Positions 43,296 to 52,038 of a DNA stretch of 64,000 nucleotides are shown piece after piece (position 1 is the first letter of the stretch; each line of letters opens with the position of its first letter). Below the pieces are notes generated by a model, which worked only from the letters and a program-made list of their open reading frames with translations, was not told the origin of the DNA and did not search any database. Both the position numbers and the translations under genes were made by a program. The stretch spans positions 248,001 to 312,000 of the forward strand of contig NZ_JAUSVS010000005.1 of assembly GCF_030814835.1 (NCBI RefSeq), given 5' to 3'. The DNA is from Caulobacter ginsengisoli (lineage in GTDB: Bacteria > Pseudomonadota > Alphaproteobacteria > Caulobacterales > Caulobacteraceae).

Positions 43296-44360
43296 ATGCC
43301 CTCGCTGTTCGACCCCATCCAGATCGGCGCCGTCACGCTGAAGAACCGCATCGTCATGGCCCCGCTGACCCGCGCCCGCTCGGGCGTCGAGCGCGTCCCG
43401 GGCCCGATGGTGGCCGAGTATTACGCCCAGCGCGCCGGCGCCGGCCTGATCCTCAGCGAGGCGACCTCGGTGACGCCGCTGGGCGTGGGCTATGCCGACA
43501 CCCCCGGCATCTGGTCGGACGAGCAGGTCGAGGGCTGGAAGCTGACCACCCGGGCGGTGCATGAGGCCGGCGGGCTGATCTTCCTGCAGCTCTGGCATGT
43601 CGGCCGCATCTCCGATCCCAGCTTCCATGACGGCGCCGCCCCGGTCAGCGCCAGCGCCATCGCCGCCAGGGGCGATGTCAGCCTGCTGCGGCCCAAGCGG
43701 CCCTATCCGGTCCCCCGCGCCCTGTCGCTGGACGAGATCGCCGGGGTGGTCGAGGCCTATCGCCAGGGCGCCGAGAACGCCAAACGGGCCGGGTTCGACG
43801 GGGTCGAGCTGCACGGCGCCAATGGCTACCTGCTCGACCAGTTCCTGCAGGACGGCTCCAACAAGCGCACCGACCAATACGGCGGTCCCATCGAGAACCG
43901 CGCCCGGCTGATGCTGGAAGCCGTCGACGCGGCCATCTCGGTGTTCGGCGCCGATCGCGTGGGCCTGCACATCGCCCCGCGCGGCGACTCCCACGACATG
44001 GGCGACAGCGACCTGCTGGCGACCTTCAGCTATGTGGCCAAGGCCATGCGCGACCGGGGCCTGGCCTTCCTGATGGCCCGCGAGCGCCAGGGCGACGACA
44101 GCATCGGCCCCAGGCTGAAGGCCATCTTCGGCGGCCCCTACATCGTCAACGAGGGCTTCACCGGCGAAACCGGCCAGGCCGCCCTGGACGCGGGCGCCGC
44201 CGACGCGGTGGGCTACGGCAAGGACTTCATCTCCAACCCGGATCTGCCGGCCCGCCTCAAGGCCGGCGCGCCGCTGACCCCCTGGAACATGGCGACCTTC
44301 TATTCGCCGGGGCCGGAGGGGTATGTGGACTATCCGGCGCTGGAGACGGTGGACGCCTGA
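43296..44360 (+). CDS. Alkene reductase, Old Yellow Enzyme family
   Basis: 354 residues. FMN-dependent ene-reductase of the NemA/OYE type: LTRARSGVERVPGPM, LQLWHVGRISDPSF, GANGYLLDQFLQDGSNKRTD, and YGGPIENRARLML. The active-site pair His/Asn appears in ELHGANGYLLDQF, and the Tyr for proton donation is expected in the GDISL... region. FMN phosphate site ADAVGYGKDFISNPDL. Substrate (nitro or alkenal compounds) unknown. Confidence 0.92.
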   Translation: MPSLFDPIQIGAVTLKNRIVMAPLTRARSGVERVPGPMVAEYYAQRAGAGLILSEATSVTPLGVGYADTPGIWSDEQVEGWKLTTRAVHEAGGLIFLQLWHVGRISDPSFHDGAAPVSASAIAARGDVSLLRPKRPYPVPRALSLDEIAGVVEAYRQGAENAKRAGFDGVELHGANGYLLDQFLQDGSNKRTDQYGGPIENRARLMLEAVDAAISVFGADRVGLHIAPRGDSHDMGDSDLLATFSYVAKAMRDRGLAFLMARERQGDDSIGPRLKAIFGGPYIVNEGFTGETGQAALDAGAADAVGYGKDFISNPDLPARLKAGAPLTPWNMATFYSPGPEGYVDYPALETVDA

Positions 44361-44365
44361 GGCTA

Positions 44366-44529
44366 AAGCCCTTCCCCCGCTGGCGGGGGAAGTGGCCTGA
44401 GATGCGCAGCATCGAAGGTCGTTGGGGGTCCTTGCGGCGTCGGCGGATTGCACAGCCGTGGGAAAGGGCCCCCAACGACCCTCCGGCTTCGCCGTCGGCC
44501 CACTTCCCCCGCCAGCGGGGGAAGGGCTT
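44366..44529. repeat. Inverted-repeat element with CCCCCGCTGGCGGGGG arms
   Basis: AAGCCCTTCCCCCGCTGGC at the left and its complement at the right (GCCAGCGGGGGAAGGGCTT), with an inner GGTCGTTGGGGG/CCCCCAACGACC pair. Sits between the OYE and thiE genes. Same design as the other elements but different sequence. Confidence 0.8.
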
Positions 44530-44562
44530 GGGCGCTCGGCGCAAACCCACTAAACCCCCGCC

Positions 44563-45189
44563 ATGTCCGACTGCCGCCTCTACCTGATCACCCCGCCCGT
44601 CATCGACGACCTGGCCGCTTTCGGCCATGCCCTGGCCGCCGCCCTGGACGCCGGCGATGTCGCGGCCCTGCAGGTCCGGCTGAAGGACGCGCCGGAGACC
44701 GTCATCGCCGCCCTGGTCGATCTGGTGACCCCCATCTGCCACGGCCGCGACGTGGCGGTGATCCTCAATGACGATCCGGTTCTGGCCAGGAAGCTGGGCT
44801 GCGACGGCGTGCATGTCGGCCAGTCCGACATGTCGCTCAAGGAGGCCCGCAGGGTCATGGGCGAGGGCGCGATGATCGGGGTCACCTGCCATGACAGCCG
44901 CCACCTGGCCATGGAGGCCGCCGAGAACGGGGCCGACTATGTGGCCTTCGGGGCCTTCTATCCGACCGCCACCAAGGACGCCCCGACCCGGGCCGAGCCC
45001 GAGATCCTGACCATCTGGCAGGAGACCATGCAGGTCCCCTGCGTCGCCATCGGCGGGATCACCGCCGACAATGCCGGAGCGCTGGCCAGGGCGGGGGCGG
45101 ATTTCGTGGCGGTGTCGGCGGGGGTCTGGGCCTGGCCGGACGGGCCGGCGGCGGCGGTCAAGGCGATCACCGCCGCTATTGCAGGCTGA
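44563..45189 (+). CDS. thiE: Thiamine-phosphate synthase
   Basis: 208 residues. Joins HMP-pyrophosphate to the thiazole phosphate. TIM barrel motifs: [56 protein letters not shown] and [23 protein letters not shown]. No TPP riboswitch seen upstream; no other thi gene is nearby. Its 3' end overlaps the convergent sigma gene by 14 bases. Confidence 0.92.
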   Translation: MSDCRLYLITPPVIDDLAAFGHALAAALDAGDVAALQVRLKDAPETVIAALVDLVTPICHGRDVAVILNDDPVLARKLGCDGVHVGQSDMSLKEARRVMGEGAMIGVTCHDSRHLAMEAAENGADYVAFGAFYPTATKDAPTRAEPEILTIWQETMQVPCVAIGGITADNAGALARAGADFVAVSAGVWAWPDGPAAAVKAITAAIAG

Positions 45190-46060
45190 GCCCCGCCAGC
45201 TTGTCGGGATTGCGCACCGTATAGACCGCCGCGATGCGGTCCCCGGCGATCTCCAGGGCCATGGTCTGATGGACCGTCCCGTCCGGATGGACCAGGACGA
45301 TGCCCGGCATGCCGTTGACCCGCGCCAGGCGGGGCGTGACGCCTTCGGGCGGCGGGAATTTGCGCAGCACCCCTTCGATGAGCCGGATGGCCTTCTCCAC
45401 CCCGAAGATCGGGTTGAGGTTGGCGCTGACCACGCCGCCGCCGTCGGCGTGCATGACCACGTCCTGGGTCAGGATGGCCTTCAGGCCGTCGGCGTCACCG
45501 GTCAGGGCGGCGGTCATGAAGGCCTCGGTCAGGCGGCGCTCGGCTTCCGGGTCGGGCCTGGCGCCCAGACGCCCTTGGGGGCGATCCTGGCGGACATGGG
45601 TCCGGGCCCTCGCCGCCAGCTGGCGGCAGGCCGCCTCGCTGCGGTCCAGGGCCGCCGCCACTTCCGAGAACGGCCGGTCGAAGACGTCGTGCAGCAGGAA
45701 GGCGGCCCGCTCCAGGGGGCTGAGCCGCTCCAGGGTCAGCAGGAAGGCCACCGACAGCTCAGCGTCCAGGTCGGTCTCATCCGGCGCCAGGGCCTCAGCA
45801 TCCAGCACCGGCTCGGGCAGCCATTCGCCGACATAGACCTCGCGCCGGGCCCGCGCCGCCTTCAGCCGGTCCAGGCAGAGGCGGGTGACGACGCGGTTGA
45901 GGAAGGCGCCCGGCTCGCGGACGGTCTGGGCCTCGACCTTGCGCCAGCGCAGCCAGGCGTCCTGCACCACATCCTCGGCCTCGGCGCGCGAGCCCAGCAT
46001 GCGATAGGCCAGGCCCGTCATCGCCCCGCGCCGCGCCTCGAAGACCGTGTCCGCTGTCAT
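45176..46060 (-). CDS. ECF41-type sigma factor (SigJ-like)
   Basis: 294 residues. Sigma2 [20 protein letters not shown] and sigma4 [23 protein letters not shown], then a C-terminal SnoaL-like extension used in self-regulation. Hallmarks of ECF41: WLPEPV between the sigma regions, DGGG, and the terminal NPDKL. ECF41 genes are usually next to a carboxymuconolactone decarboxylase-, oxidoreductase- or epimerase-like gene; here a CMD gene is upstream and overlapping. Confidence 0.92.
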   Translation of the reverse strand: MTADTVFEARRGAMTGLAYRMLGSRAEAEDVVQDAWLRWRKVEAQTVREPGAFLNRVVTRLCLDRLKAARARREVYVGEWLPEPVLDAEALAPDETDLDAELSVAFLLTLERLSPLERAAFLLHDVFDRPFSEVAAALDRSEAACRQLAARARTHVRQDRPQGRLGARPDPEAERRLTEAFMTAALTGDADGLKAILTQDVVMHADGGGVVSANLNPIFGVEKAIRLIEGVLRKFPPPEGVTPRLARVNGMPGIVLVHPDGTVHQTMALEIAGDRIAAVYTVRNPDKLAGLSLQ

Positions 46061-46611
46061 GCCGCCAGCTGGCCTCCGGTCACCACCAGGTCCTCGTCCG
46101 CCACCCGCACCTTGGAACAGGCCTTGCCGTGCCCCAGGGCGTATTTGACGGTCGGATAGACCCGCGCCGCGGCCATGGAAAGCGCCAGCGCCGCCAGCCC
46201 CTTCTCGCCCCAGCGGCGGACCACCTCGTCGCGCAGCGGATCGGCAGCTTCCAGGTCGCGGGCCAGCGAGGCCAGGGCGAAGCGGCGGGCCAGGCTGGCG
46301 TCTGGCCCCATGGCCGCCTCGTCGCCCGTGAGGATGCCCTTGAGGATGCGGCTGGGCAGGCCGGCCTCTTCGGCGATCTTGACGCCGATCTGGGTGCAGG
46401 GCCCGCAGTCCTCGGCCATGGTTCCGATCAGCCCGGCGGCGGCGATGGCGGCCGGCGGCGCGCCCTTGCGGTAGCTGCTGAGTTTCTGCACCGCCGAGAA
46501 GGCCTGGAAGGCGGCCGGGTCGGCGTCGATCAGCTGGCGCATGTAGCTGACATCGTAGTCGTAGCGTTTCTCGAACCGCCCGATGGCGGCCTTCAGGATG
46601 GCTCTCAGCAT
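46057..46611 (-). CDS. Carboxymuconolactone decarboxylase/AhpD-like protein
   Basis: 184 residues. Motif EDCGPCTQIG (Cys-X2-Cys with a Glu before it) at about 67-76 is the redox center of AhpD-like proteins. Overlaps the sigma gene by 4 bases. Typical ECF41 partner, thought to act in the stress response driven by the sigma factor. Confidence 0.9.
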   Translation of the reverse strand: MLRAILKAAIGRFEKRYDYDVSYMRQLIDADPAAFQAFSAVQKLSSYRKGAPPAAIAAAGLIGTMAEDCGPCTQIGVKIAEEAGLPSRILKGILTGDEAAMGPDASLARRFALASLARDLEAADPLRDEVVRRWGEKGLAALALSMAAARVYPTVKYALGHGKACSKVRVADEDLVVTGGQLAA

Positions 46612-46612
46612 T

Positions 46613-47020
46613 TCAGGCTTCCTTTCGCTTCAAGCCGCGCCAGACGATGAGGCTGGCGATGATGGCCGGCAGGAAGACGCCGGCGAAATCGCGCGCCAGG
46701 TCCTGGACGGGACGGCCGCCGCATCCGGGGGCGAAGGGCGTGATCAGGTGGATCATGGCGTGCAGATCCAGGAACACCGCCGCCACGAAGACCGCCCCCA
46801 CCTGCTTGCGGTCCAGCGCCCACCAGCCCAGCCCGCCGGCGCAGGCCAGATTGGCCGCCCCGATGTCGCGGATGAAGTGGCCGTTGAACGGCCCGGTCTG
46901 GATTACCCCCGGCACGGCGGGGTACCAGGCGGCGGGGGCCAGCATCATCACCGCCCCGTTCAGCCCCAGGACCACGGGCAATATCCACTTCCACCAGCTG
47001 CGCCAATTCTGACGTTGCAT
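46613..47020 (-). CDS. Membrane protein of the ECF41 operon
   Basis: 135 residues from the ATG at 47020 (GGGAGGCG upstream). Four hydrophobic segments (WILPVVLGLNGAVMMLAP, IRDIGAANLACAGGLGWWAL, GAVFVAAVFLDLHAMIHLIT, FAGVFLPAIIASLIVWRGL). No named family; it resembles small DoxX-like or DUF-type membrane proteins. First in the minus-strand transcript, one base before the CMD start. Confidence 0.7.
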   Translation of the reverse strand: MQRQNWRSWWKWILPVVLGLNGAVMMLAPAAWYPAVPGVIQTGPFNGHFIRDIGAANLACAGGLGWWALDRKQVGAVFVAAVFLDLHAMIHLITPFAPGCGGRPVQDLARDFAGVFLPAIIASLIVWRGLKRKEA

Positions 47021-47049
47021 GACGCCTCCCATTCCAGTTGCACCGACAT

Positions 47050-47075
47050 GACGAGGCCGGTGGCCGTTTGTGACA
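47050..47075 (-). promoter_or_regulatory. Candidate ECF41 promoter
   Basis: On the minus strand TGTCACA (47069-47075), 15 bases, then CGTC (47050-47053). ECF41 promoters are reported with TGTCACA and CGTC boxes spaced about 16 bases. It lies 30 bases before the ATG of the membrane protein that opens the sigma operon. Confidence 0.65.
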
Positions 47076-47146
47076 TGACCCCTCGCTTGCGGCCGCTTTT
47101 TCGCGGGCGTAACGTCCGCGCACGACAACTGATTTTGGGGTGGGCG

Positions 47147-47551
47147 ATGCGAGTCGTGGTCCTGAGTCTGGCGTGCCTATTGTCGATGGCCGGCGCTGCG
47201 GCGGCGGAAAACTGGCAGCCCTCTCCCGGCGAGACCGGGATTTACTACGACAAGGATTATCTCAAGGTCGACAAGGACACCGGCCTGGTCGTCGGCCGCA
47301 TGGCCGAGGGCAAGCCGCGCGGGGCCGGCTACAAGGACTGGCCCCCCAGCAAGGGGCCGATCATGCTCTATGCGCTGGACTGCGACGCCGACAAGTTCAT
47401 GGCCGTGGGCCTGGACATGACCGGGGCCGGCGGCCTGGAGAAGAATTGGCGCAAGGAGGAGAAGATCGAAGACATCTCCGGCGGCGCCGGCCATTGGGGC
47501 AAGGAGGCCTGCAAGGACAAGGCGACGTTGCCGGTGGTGGCGCTGCCGTAG
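47147..47551 (+). CDS. Small secreted protein of unknown function
   Basis: 134 residues. Signal peptide ends AGAAAAENW. The mature part has IYYDKDYLKVDKDTG, GAGYKDWPPSKGPIM, then two Cys (LDCDADKFM, EACKDKA). No recognised family. Divergent from the ECF41 operon, with about 70 bases between the two promoters. Confidence 0.65.
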   Translation: MRVVVLSLACLLSMAGAAAAENWQPSPGETGIYYDKDYLKVDKDTGLVVGRMAEGKPRGAGYKDWPPSKGPIMLYALDCDADKFMAVGLDMTGAGGLEKNWRKEEKIEDISGGAGHWGKEACKDKATLPVVALP

Positions 47552-47554
47552 AGG

Positions 47555-47712
47555 CTCCTCACCCGCTCTTCGCGCCTTCGCGCTCAGAGTCGACCTCTCC
47601 TCAGAGAGGAGAGGAGGCGCGAACATCCGGAAACGCGCCTCTCCTCCTCGCCTGCGAGGAGGAGCGACAGGCACGCGGCGAAGCCGCGGCGCCTGACGGA
47701 GGAGGAGCCTCC
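47555..47712. repeat. Composite repeat, modules I then II
   Basis: Module I: CTCCTCACCCGCTCTTCGCG...CTCTCCTCAGAGAGGAGAGG. Module II: CTCCTCCTCGCCTGCGAGGAGGAG...GCGCCTGACGGAGGAGGAGCC. The two parts are as at 24626-24795 and 41522-41722 but in reverse order. Precedes efp. Confidence 0.8.
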
Positions 47713-47803
47713 CACCGTTCCACAGCCTTCCACGCCGCAAGGTTGCCTTGAAGCCCCCCCGCCTGTAGGTTCCGCGCCCTTTCCCCACCCCCTTCAGGCG
47801 CTG

Positions 47804-48373
47804 ATGAAGATCAACGGCAACACCATCAAGCCGGGCATGGTGCTCTCGCACGACGGGGGCCTGTGGGTCTGCGTCAAGTCCGAGGCGGTCAAGCCCGGCA
47901 AGGGCGGGGCCTTCGCCCAGTGCGAGCTGAAGAACCTGGTCGACGGCCGCAAGCTCAACGAGCGCTTCCGCTCGGACGACAAGGTCGAGCAGATCTTCCT
48001 GGACCGCAAGGAACAGACCTTCCTCTACGCCGAGGGCGAGGAACTGGTGTTCATGGACATCGAGACCTACGAACAGACCAGCCTTTCCCGCGACTTCGTC
48101 GGCGAGGACCAGGTCCGCTTCCTGCAGGACGGCATGCAGGTCCAGCTGCAGTTCCACGAGGAACGCCCCATAGGCATCACCCTGCCCGACTATGTGATCC
48201 TGACCATCGTCGAGGCCGACGCCACGGTGAAGGGCCAGACCGCCGCCTCGTCCTACAAGCCCGCCAAGGCCGACAACGGCATGCGGATCCTCATCCCGCC
48301 CTATATGGAGGCCGGCGAGCGCGTCCTGGTCTCGACCGAGACGGGCGAATACATGCGCCGCGCGGATACCTGA
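47804..48373 (+). CDS. efp: Elongation factor P
   Basis: 189 residues. Eases translation of proline runs. Lys33 in KPGKGGAF is the position normally modified by beta-lysyl addition. NDWxxYxxxx-type domain II ([16 protein letters not shown]) and C-terminal [31 protein letters not shown]. Normal size. The following phosphatase gene starts two bases after. Confidence 0.97.
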   Translation: MKINGNTIKPGMVLSHDGGLWVCVKSEAVKPGKGGAFAQCELKNLVDGRKLNERFRSDDKVEQIFLDRKEQTFLYAEGEELVFMDIETYEQTSLSRDFVGEDQVRFLQDGMQVQLQFHEERPIGITLPDYVILTIVEADATVKGQTAASSYKPAKADNGMRILIPPYMEAGERVLVSTETGEYMRRADT

Positions 48374-48374
48374 C

Positions 48375-49175
48375 GTGACCACACCCTCCGCCCTTCTGAA
48401 CGTGATGATCGACGCCGCCCGCAAGGCGGCCAAAGGCCTGGTGCGCGACTTCGGCGAGCTTTCCGAACTGCAGGTCTCCCGCAAGGGTTCGGCCAGCGAC
48501 TTCGTCACCGCCGCCGACCTCAAGGCCGAGCAGACCCTGTTCGAACTCCTGAACAAGGCCCGCCCCGGCTACAGCTTCCTGGCGGAGGAGCGCGGGCTGA
48601 TCGAGGGCACCGACAAGACCCACCGCTGGATCGTCGACCCGCTGGACGGCACCACCAACTTCATCCACGCCATTCCGCATTTCGCCATCAACATCGCCCT
48701 GGAGCGCGAGGGGACGGTCGTTGCGGCCGTGACCTTCAACCCGGTCGCCAACGAGCTGTTCTGGGCCGAGAAGGGCAAGGGCGCCTTCCTCAACAACGAA
48801 AAGCGCCTGCGGGTCGCCGCCCGCACCCGGCTGGACGACGCGGTCCTGGCCACCGGCATCCCCTTCCTGGGCAAGCCCGGCCATGCGCCGTTCCTCAAGG
48901 AGCTGCACCAGATCAGCCAGCGGGTCGCCGGCGTCCGCCGCTTCGGCGCCGCCGCCCTCGACATGGCCTGGGTCGCCGCCGGCCGCTTCGATGGCTTCTG
49001 GGAGCGGGGCCTGAACCCCTGGGACCTGGCGGCGGGCATGCTGCTGGTGACCGAGGCAGGCGGCAAGGTGACCAACCTCGAGGGCGAGGACGACGTGCTG
49101 GGGACCGGCACGGTCCTGGCCGCCAATCTCGAGATGCATCCGCTGGTGCTGGAGAAGCTGAAGGCTGCGGGGTAG
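48375..49175 (+). CDS. suhB: Inositol monophosphatase family protein (SuhB)
   Basis: 266 residues, GTG start one base after the efp stop. Metal-site motifs: FLAEERG, WIVDPLDGTTNFIHAIPHF, and WERGLNPWDLAAGMLLVTEAGG. Family hydrolyses inositol or sugar phosphates; the E. coli homologue SuhB also assists rRNA synthesis. Cotranscribed with efp. Confidence 0.9.
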   Translation: MTTPSALLNVMIDAARKAAKGLVRDFGELSELQVSRKGSASDFVTAADLKAEQTLFELLNKARPGYSFLAEERGLIEGTDKTHRWIVDPLDGTTNFIHAIPHFAINIALEREGTVVAAVTFNPVANELFWAEKGKGAFLNNEKRLRVAARTRLDDAVLATGIPFLGKPGHAPFLKELHQISQRVAGVRRFGAAALDMAWVAAGRFDGFWERGLNPWDLAAGMLLVTEAGGKVTNLEGEDDVLGTGTVLAANLEMHPLVLEKLKAAG

Positions 49176-49184
49176 GCCCACCTC

Positions 49185-49371
49185 AAATCCTCACCCGGAG
49201 GGGGAGGGGGACCGCGCCGAAGGCGTGGTGGAGGGGGTTGAAGCTACAATCACGCCTGCCTGCAAATCCGCGGCTGATCGGCTGCGCTCTATCCTGACGC
49301 CTGGATGTAGCGTCAGACCCCCTCCACCATGCTCCGCATGGTCCCCCTCCCCCTCCGGGGGAGGATTCGCG
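49185..49371. repeat. Palindromic repeat, family A (intergenic copy)
   Basis: About 187 bases: opens AAATCCTCACCCGGAGGG, ends CTCCGGGGGAGGATT, with CGGCTGATCGGCTGCG at the centre. It matches the tilS insertion at 379-559 base for base over long runs. Separates suhB and the glycerophosphodiesterase gene. Confidence 0.85.
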
Positions 49372-49413
49372 TAGAGCTTGACCCCGCCATCGAGCCAGGG
49401 CGCTAATCCCGCC

Positions 49414-50454
49414 ATGACCCTGACCCGCCGGGCGCTCGCCGCCGTCACCCTGAGCGCCGCCATGGCCCCGACCGCCTTCGCCGCCCAGACCAAGCCCATC
49501 GTCATCGGCCATCGCGGCTGCAGCGGCGAGCGGCCCGAGCACACGCCGATGGCCTATCGCCGGGCCATCGAGCAGGGGGCCGACTATATCGAGCCGGACC
49601 TGGTGGCGACCAAGGACGGCCATCTGGTCGCCCGCCACGAGAACGAGATCGGCGGCACGACCGACGTCGCCGGCCACGCCGAGTTCGCCGGCCGCAAGAC
49701 CACCAAGGTCATCGACGGCGAGTCGATCGAGGGCTGGTTCACCGAGGACTTCACCCTCGCCGAACTGAAGACCCTGCGCTGCCGAGAACGCCTGCCCCAG
49801 CTGCGGCCGGAAAATGCGAAATTCGACGGCCAGGAGGCGATCTGCACCTTCGAGGAGGTGGTCGCCATCGCCCGGGCCGCCGGCCGGCCGGTCGGGGTCT
49901 ATCCCGAGATGAAGCACCCGACCCACTTCGCCAAGGTCGGGCTGCCGCTGGAGGACCGGCTGGCCGGCAAGCTCAAGGCCCTGGACCTCAATTCGAAGTC
50001 GGCCCTGGTCTTCGTGCAGTGTTTCGAGGTCGGCGCCCTGAAGACCATCCGCCAGAAGACCAAGGCCCGGCTGATCCAGCTCATCGACGCCGAGGGCGGT
50101 CCGGCCGACCTGCCGGACCTCAAATACTGGGAGATGCTGATCCCGGACGGCCTGAAAGGCATCGCCGCCTATGCCGACGGCATCGGGCCCAACCGCTCGC
50201 TGGTCGTCCCCGACGACGGCGAGGCCTTGATGGATCCGACCACACTGGTTGCCCGCGCTCACGCGGCGGGTCTGGCGGTCCACCCCTGGACGGTGCGGGC
50301 CGAGAACTACTTCCTGCCCAGGACCCTGCGGAGGGGCGATGACCTGCGGGCCCATGGCGACGTGGCGGCGGTCTATCGGGCGCTGTTCGACGCCGGTGTG
50401 GACGGGTTGTTCAGCGATTTTCCGGGACTGGCCGTCGCGGCGCGGGGCGCCTAG
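49414..50454 (+). CDS. Glycerophosphodiester phosphodiesterase, secreted
   Basis: 346 residues from the ATG at 49414. Signal peptide ends AAMAPTAFAA. The GDPD signature is GHRGCSGERPEHT, DYIEPDLVATKDGHLVARHE, and EVYPEMKHP region (PVGVYPEMKHPTHF). Cleaves glycerophosphodiesters to glycerol-3-phosphate and an alcohol in the periplasm. Longer than cytoplasmic UgpQ, nearer to GlpQ. Overlaps the end of the desaturase gene (convergent, 4 bases). Confidence 0.9.
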   Translation: MTLTRRALAAVTLSAAMAPTAFAAQTKPIVIGHRGCSGERPEHTPMAYRRAIEQGADYIEPDLVATKDGHLVARHENEIGGTTDVAGHAEFAGRKTTKVIDGESIEGWFTEDFTLAELKTLRCRERLPQLRPENAKFDGQEAICTFEEVVAIARAAGRPVGVYPEMKHPTHFAKVGLPLEDRLAGKLKALDLNSKSALVFVQCFEVGALKTIRQKTKARLIQLIDAEGGPADLPDLKYWEMLIPDGLKGIAAYADGIGPNRSLVVPDDGEALMDPTTLVARAHAAGLAVHPWTVRAENYFLPRTLRRGDDLRAHGDVAAVYRALFDAGVDGLFSDFPGLAVAARGA

Positions 50455-51272
50455 GGGCGCGCCGAAGGAAGCGGCGCGGCGACCTCACCGCTTCTGTCCC
50501 TGAACGGCAGCGCCAGCAGGCCAAGCGTGGTCTGCTGGTCCGCGCCGTCCAGGCCGTCCAGGCCATAGACGATGTCGCGGCCGTGGCTCGACGGGGTGAA
50601 TGTCCCAAACAGCCGATCCCAGATCGAGAAGATGTTGGTGTAGTTTCGGTCGGTGTGCCGCCGGTCCCTGGCGTGGTGGATCTTGTGCATGTTGGGGCTG
50701 GAGAAGACGAGCGTGATCGTCGTGTCCAGCCACTGCGGCAGCCTGAGATTGGCGTGCTCGAACAGGCCGTGCAGCGCCGACCAGATGCGATAGATCATGA
50801 AGCCGGCCGGCGAGGCGCCGAAGGCAAAGGCGAAAACGGCCAGGAAGACATAGCGGATGACGCTCTCGCCGGGGTGTTGGCGAATGGTCGTGGTCACATC
50901 GACCATCGGGTCGGAGTGATGGACCGCATGGAACCGCCACAGGGCCGCAAATCGGTGCATGGTCACGTGGGTCACGTACCAGGCAAGGTCCAGGGCCAGC
51001 ACCGCCCCGGCCAGCTCCACAACGGGTGGCCAGCCCGTCAGATTGAACAGCCCCCAGCCCTTCGATTGCAGCCAGACCAGGCCCAGCAGCAGCGGGATGT
51101 TGAACACCAGGTTGGTGGCGAAGGTCAGGAAGGTCAGGGCCAGGTTCGGCAGAAGATGGCGCCGGCTCCATCCCCCCCGGGCCTGGAGCGGGATCAGCAC
51201 TTCAATCCCCGACAACAGGATCATCGCCGCCAGCAGCAGCGCCAGGCTCGATAGGTTCGCGGACAGGTTCAC
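50451..51272 (-). CDS. Sterol desaturase/fatty acid hydroxylase family protein
   Basis: 273 residues, integral membrane. Diiron His clusters: HVTMH, HAVHHSDP and HKIHHARD, spaced as in the family. Several hydrophobic helices at the N-terminus (LALLLAAMILLSGIEVLIPL) and around 90-170. Acts on lipids or sterol-like substrates. Controlled by the neighbouring TetR: matching palindromes lie in its upstream region. Confidence 0.9.
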   Translation of the reverse strand: MNLSANLSSLALLLAAMILLSGIEVLIPLQARGGWSRRHLLPNLALTFLTFATNLVFNIPLLLGLVWLQSKGWGLFNLTGWPPVVELAGAVLALDLAWYVTHVTMHRFAALWRFHAVHHSDPMVDVTTTIRQHPGESVIRYVFLAVFAFAFGASPAGFMIYRIWSALHGLFEHANLRLPQWLDTTITLVFSSPNMHKIHHARDRRHTDRNYTNIFSIWDRLFGTFTPSSHGRDIVYGLDGLDGADQQTTLGLLALPFRDRSGEVAAPLPSARP

Positions 51273-51319
51273 CGGCAGGCCTCCAGGCGCATCCCGGCAG
51301 GTTCCCGCCTGCCCGGCAG

Positions 51320-51355
51320 TTCACATAATCGTATTACGTAATTGAATTATGTGAA
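51320..51355 (-). promoter_or_regulatory. Double TetR operator before the desaturase
   Basis: Two overlapping 17-base sites, ACATAAT-N3-ATTACGT (51323-51339) and ACGTAAT-N3-ATTATGT (51336-51352), inside an imperfect 36-base palindrome TTCACATAAT...ATTATGTGAA. The same pattern occurs once upstream of the TetR gene. About 48 bases before the desaturase start. Confidence 0.75.
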
Positions 51356-51368
51356 TGCGACCGGCGAG

Positions 51369-51965
51369 TCAAGGCGATCGCAGGGCCGCGAATAGCCTCC
51401 GGACGGTTTCGCGCGCCTCGAGAGCCGTGCCGGCCTGGTCTTCCGCCCTGGCTATGGCCCCGGCGGCCTCGATGAGGGCGCCGAGCATGATCGAGGCCAG
51501 CACGTCGGCCGAGCCTTGCCGAATGATCTTCCTGGCGATCAGGGCTTCGAGCGCGCTCCGCATCACCCCGAACCCGTACCGGAGTTCGATTTCGCGCCAG
51601 GCCGCGGGACCGATGACGGTCGGCGCGTCGCGGAACACGATCCGCTGCACGTCGGGACGCGCGCAGATTTCCAGCATGGCCTCGACCCCGGCCATCAGCT
51701 GTTCCCAGGGATCGGAATGCGTGGCCGCCGCCTGGCCCAGCCCCGTCAGGATGTCGGCCTCGACCGCCTCGGCGACCGCCAGGAACAGGCCTTTCTTGTC
51801 GCCGAAATGGTGGTAGACGGCGCCCGTCGTGACCCGGGCCGCGGCGACGATCTCGGCCAGCCCCGCGTCGGCGAATCCTCTCGCCGCGAAGACTGTCCTG
51901 GCCTGGCGGATGATCAACGCCCGGGTTGCCTCGGCGTGGGCGTCCCGCCTGCCTGCGCCTGCCAT
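51369..51965 (-). CDS. TetR-family regulator of the desaturase
   Basis: 198 residues from the ATG at 51965, which gives the N-terminal MAGAGRRDAHAEATRA. HTH in DAGLAEIVAAARVTTGAVYHHF near 37-58. Ligand domain of the AcrR-like class. The upstream operator GCGTAAT-TCG-ATTACGC matches those before the desaturase, so it likely controls itself and that gene; ligand unknown. Confidence 0.88.
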   Translation of the reverse strand: MAGAGRRDAHAEATRALIIRQARTVFAARGFADAGLAEIVAAARVTTGAVYHHFGDKKGLFLAVAEAVEADILTGLGQAAATHSDPWEQLMAGVEAMLEICARPDVQRIVFRDAPTVIGPAAWREIELRYGFGVMRSALEALIARKIIRQGSADVLASIMLGALIEAAGAIARAEDQAGTALEARETVRRLFAALRSP

Positions 51966-51985
51966 CGACACGCTTTCATGATGTT

Positions 51986-52002
51986 GCGTAATTCGATTAC
52001 GC
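51986..52002 (-). promoter_or_regulatory. TetR operator upstream of tetR
   Basis: GCGTAAT-TCG-ATTACGC, 21 bases before the TetR start. Consensus with the desaturase sites: RCRTAAT-N3-ATTAYGY. Confidence 0.7.
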
Positions 52003-52038
52003 CAGACGCCGGGACCGGCGCAAGCCGGCGGCCGCCCT

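Noticed and set aside
44530-44562. TPP riboswitch upstream of thiE
   Set aside because: Only 33 bases remain between the repeat and the ATG, and no TPP-aptamer elements (CUGAGA, GGGUGC) were seen.
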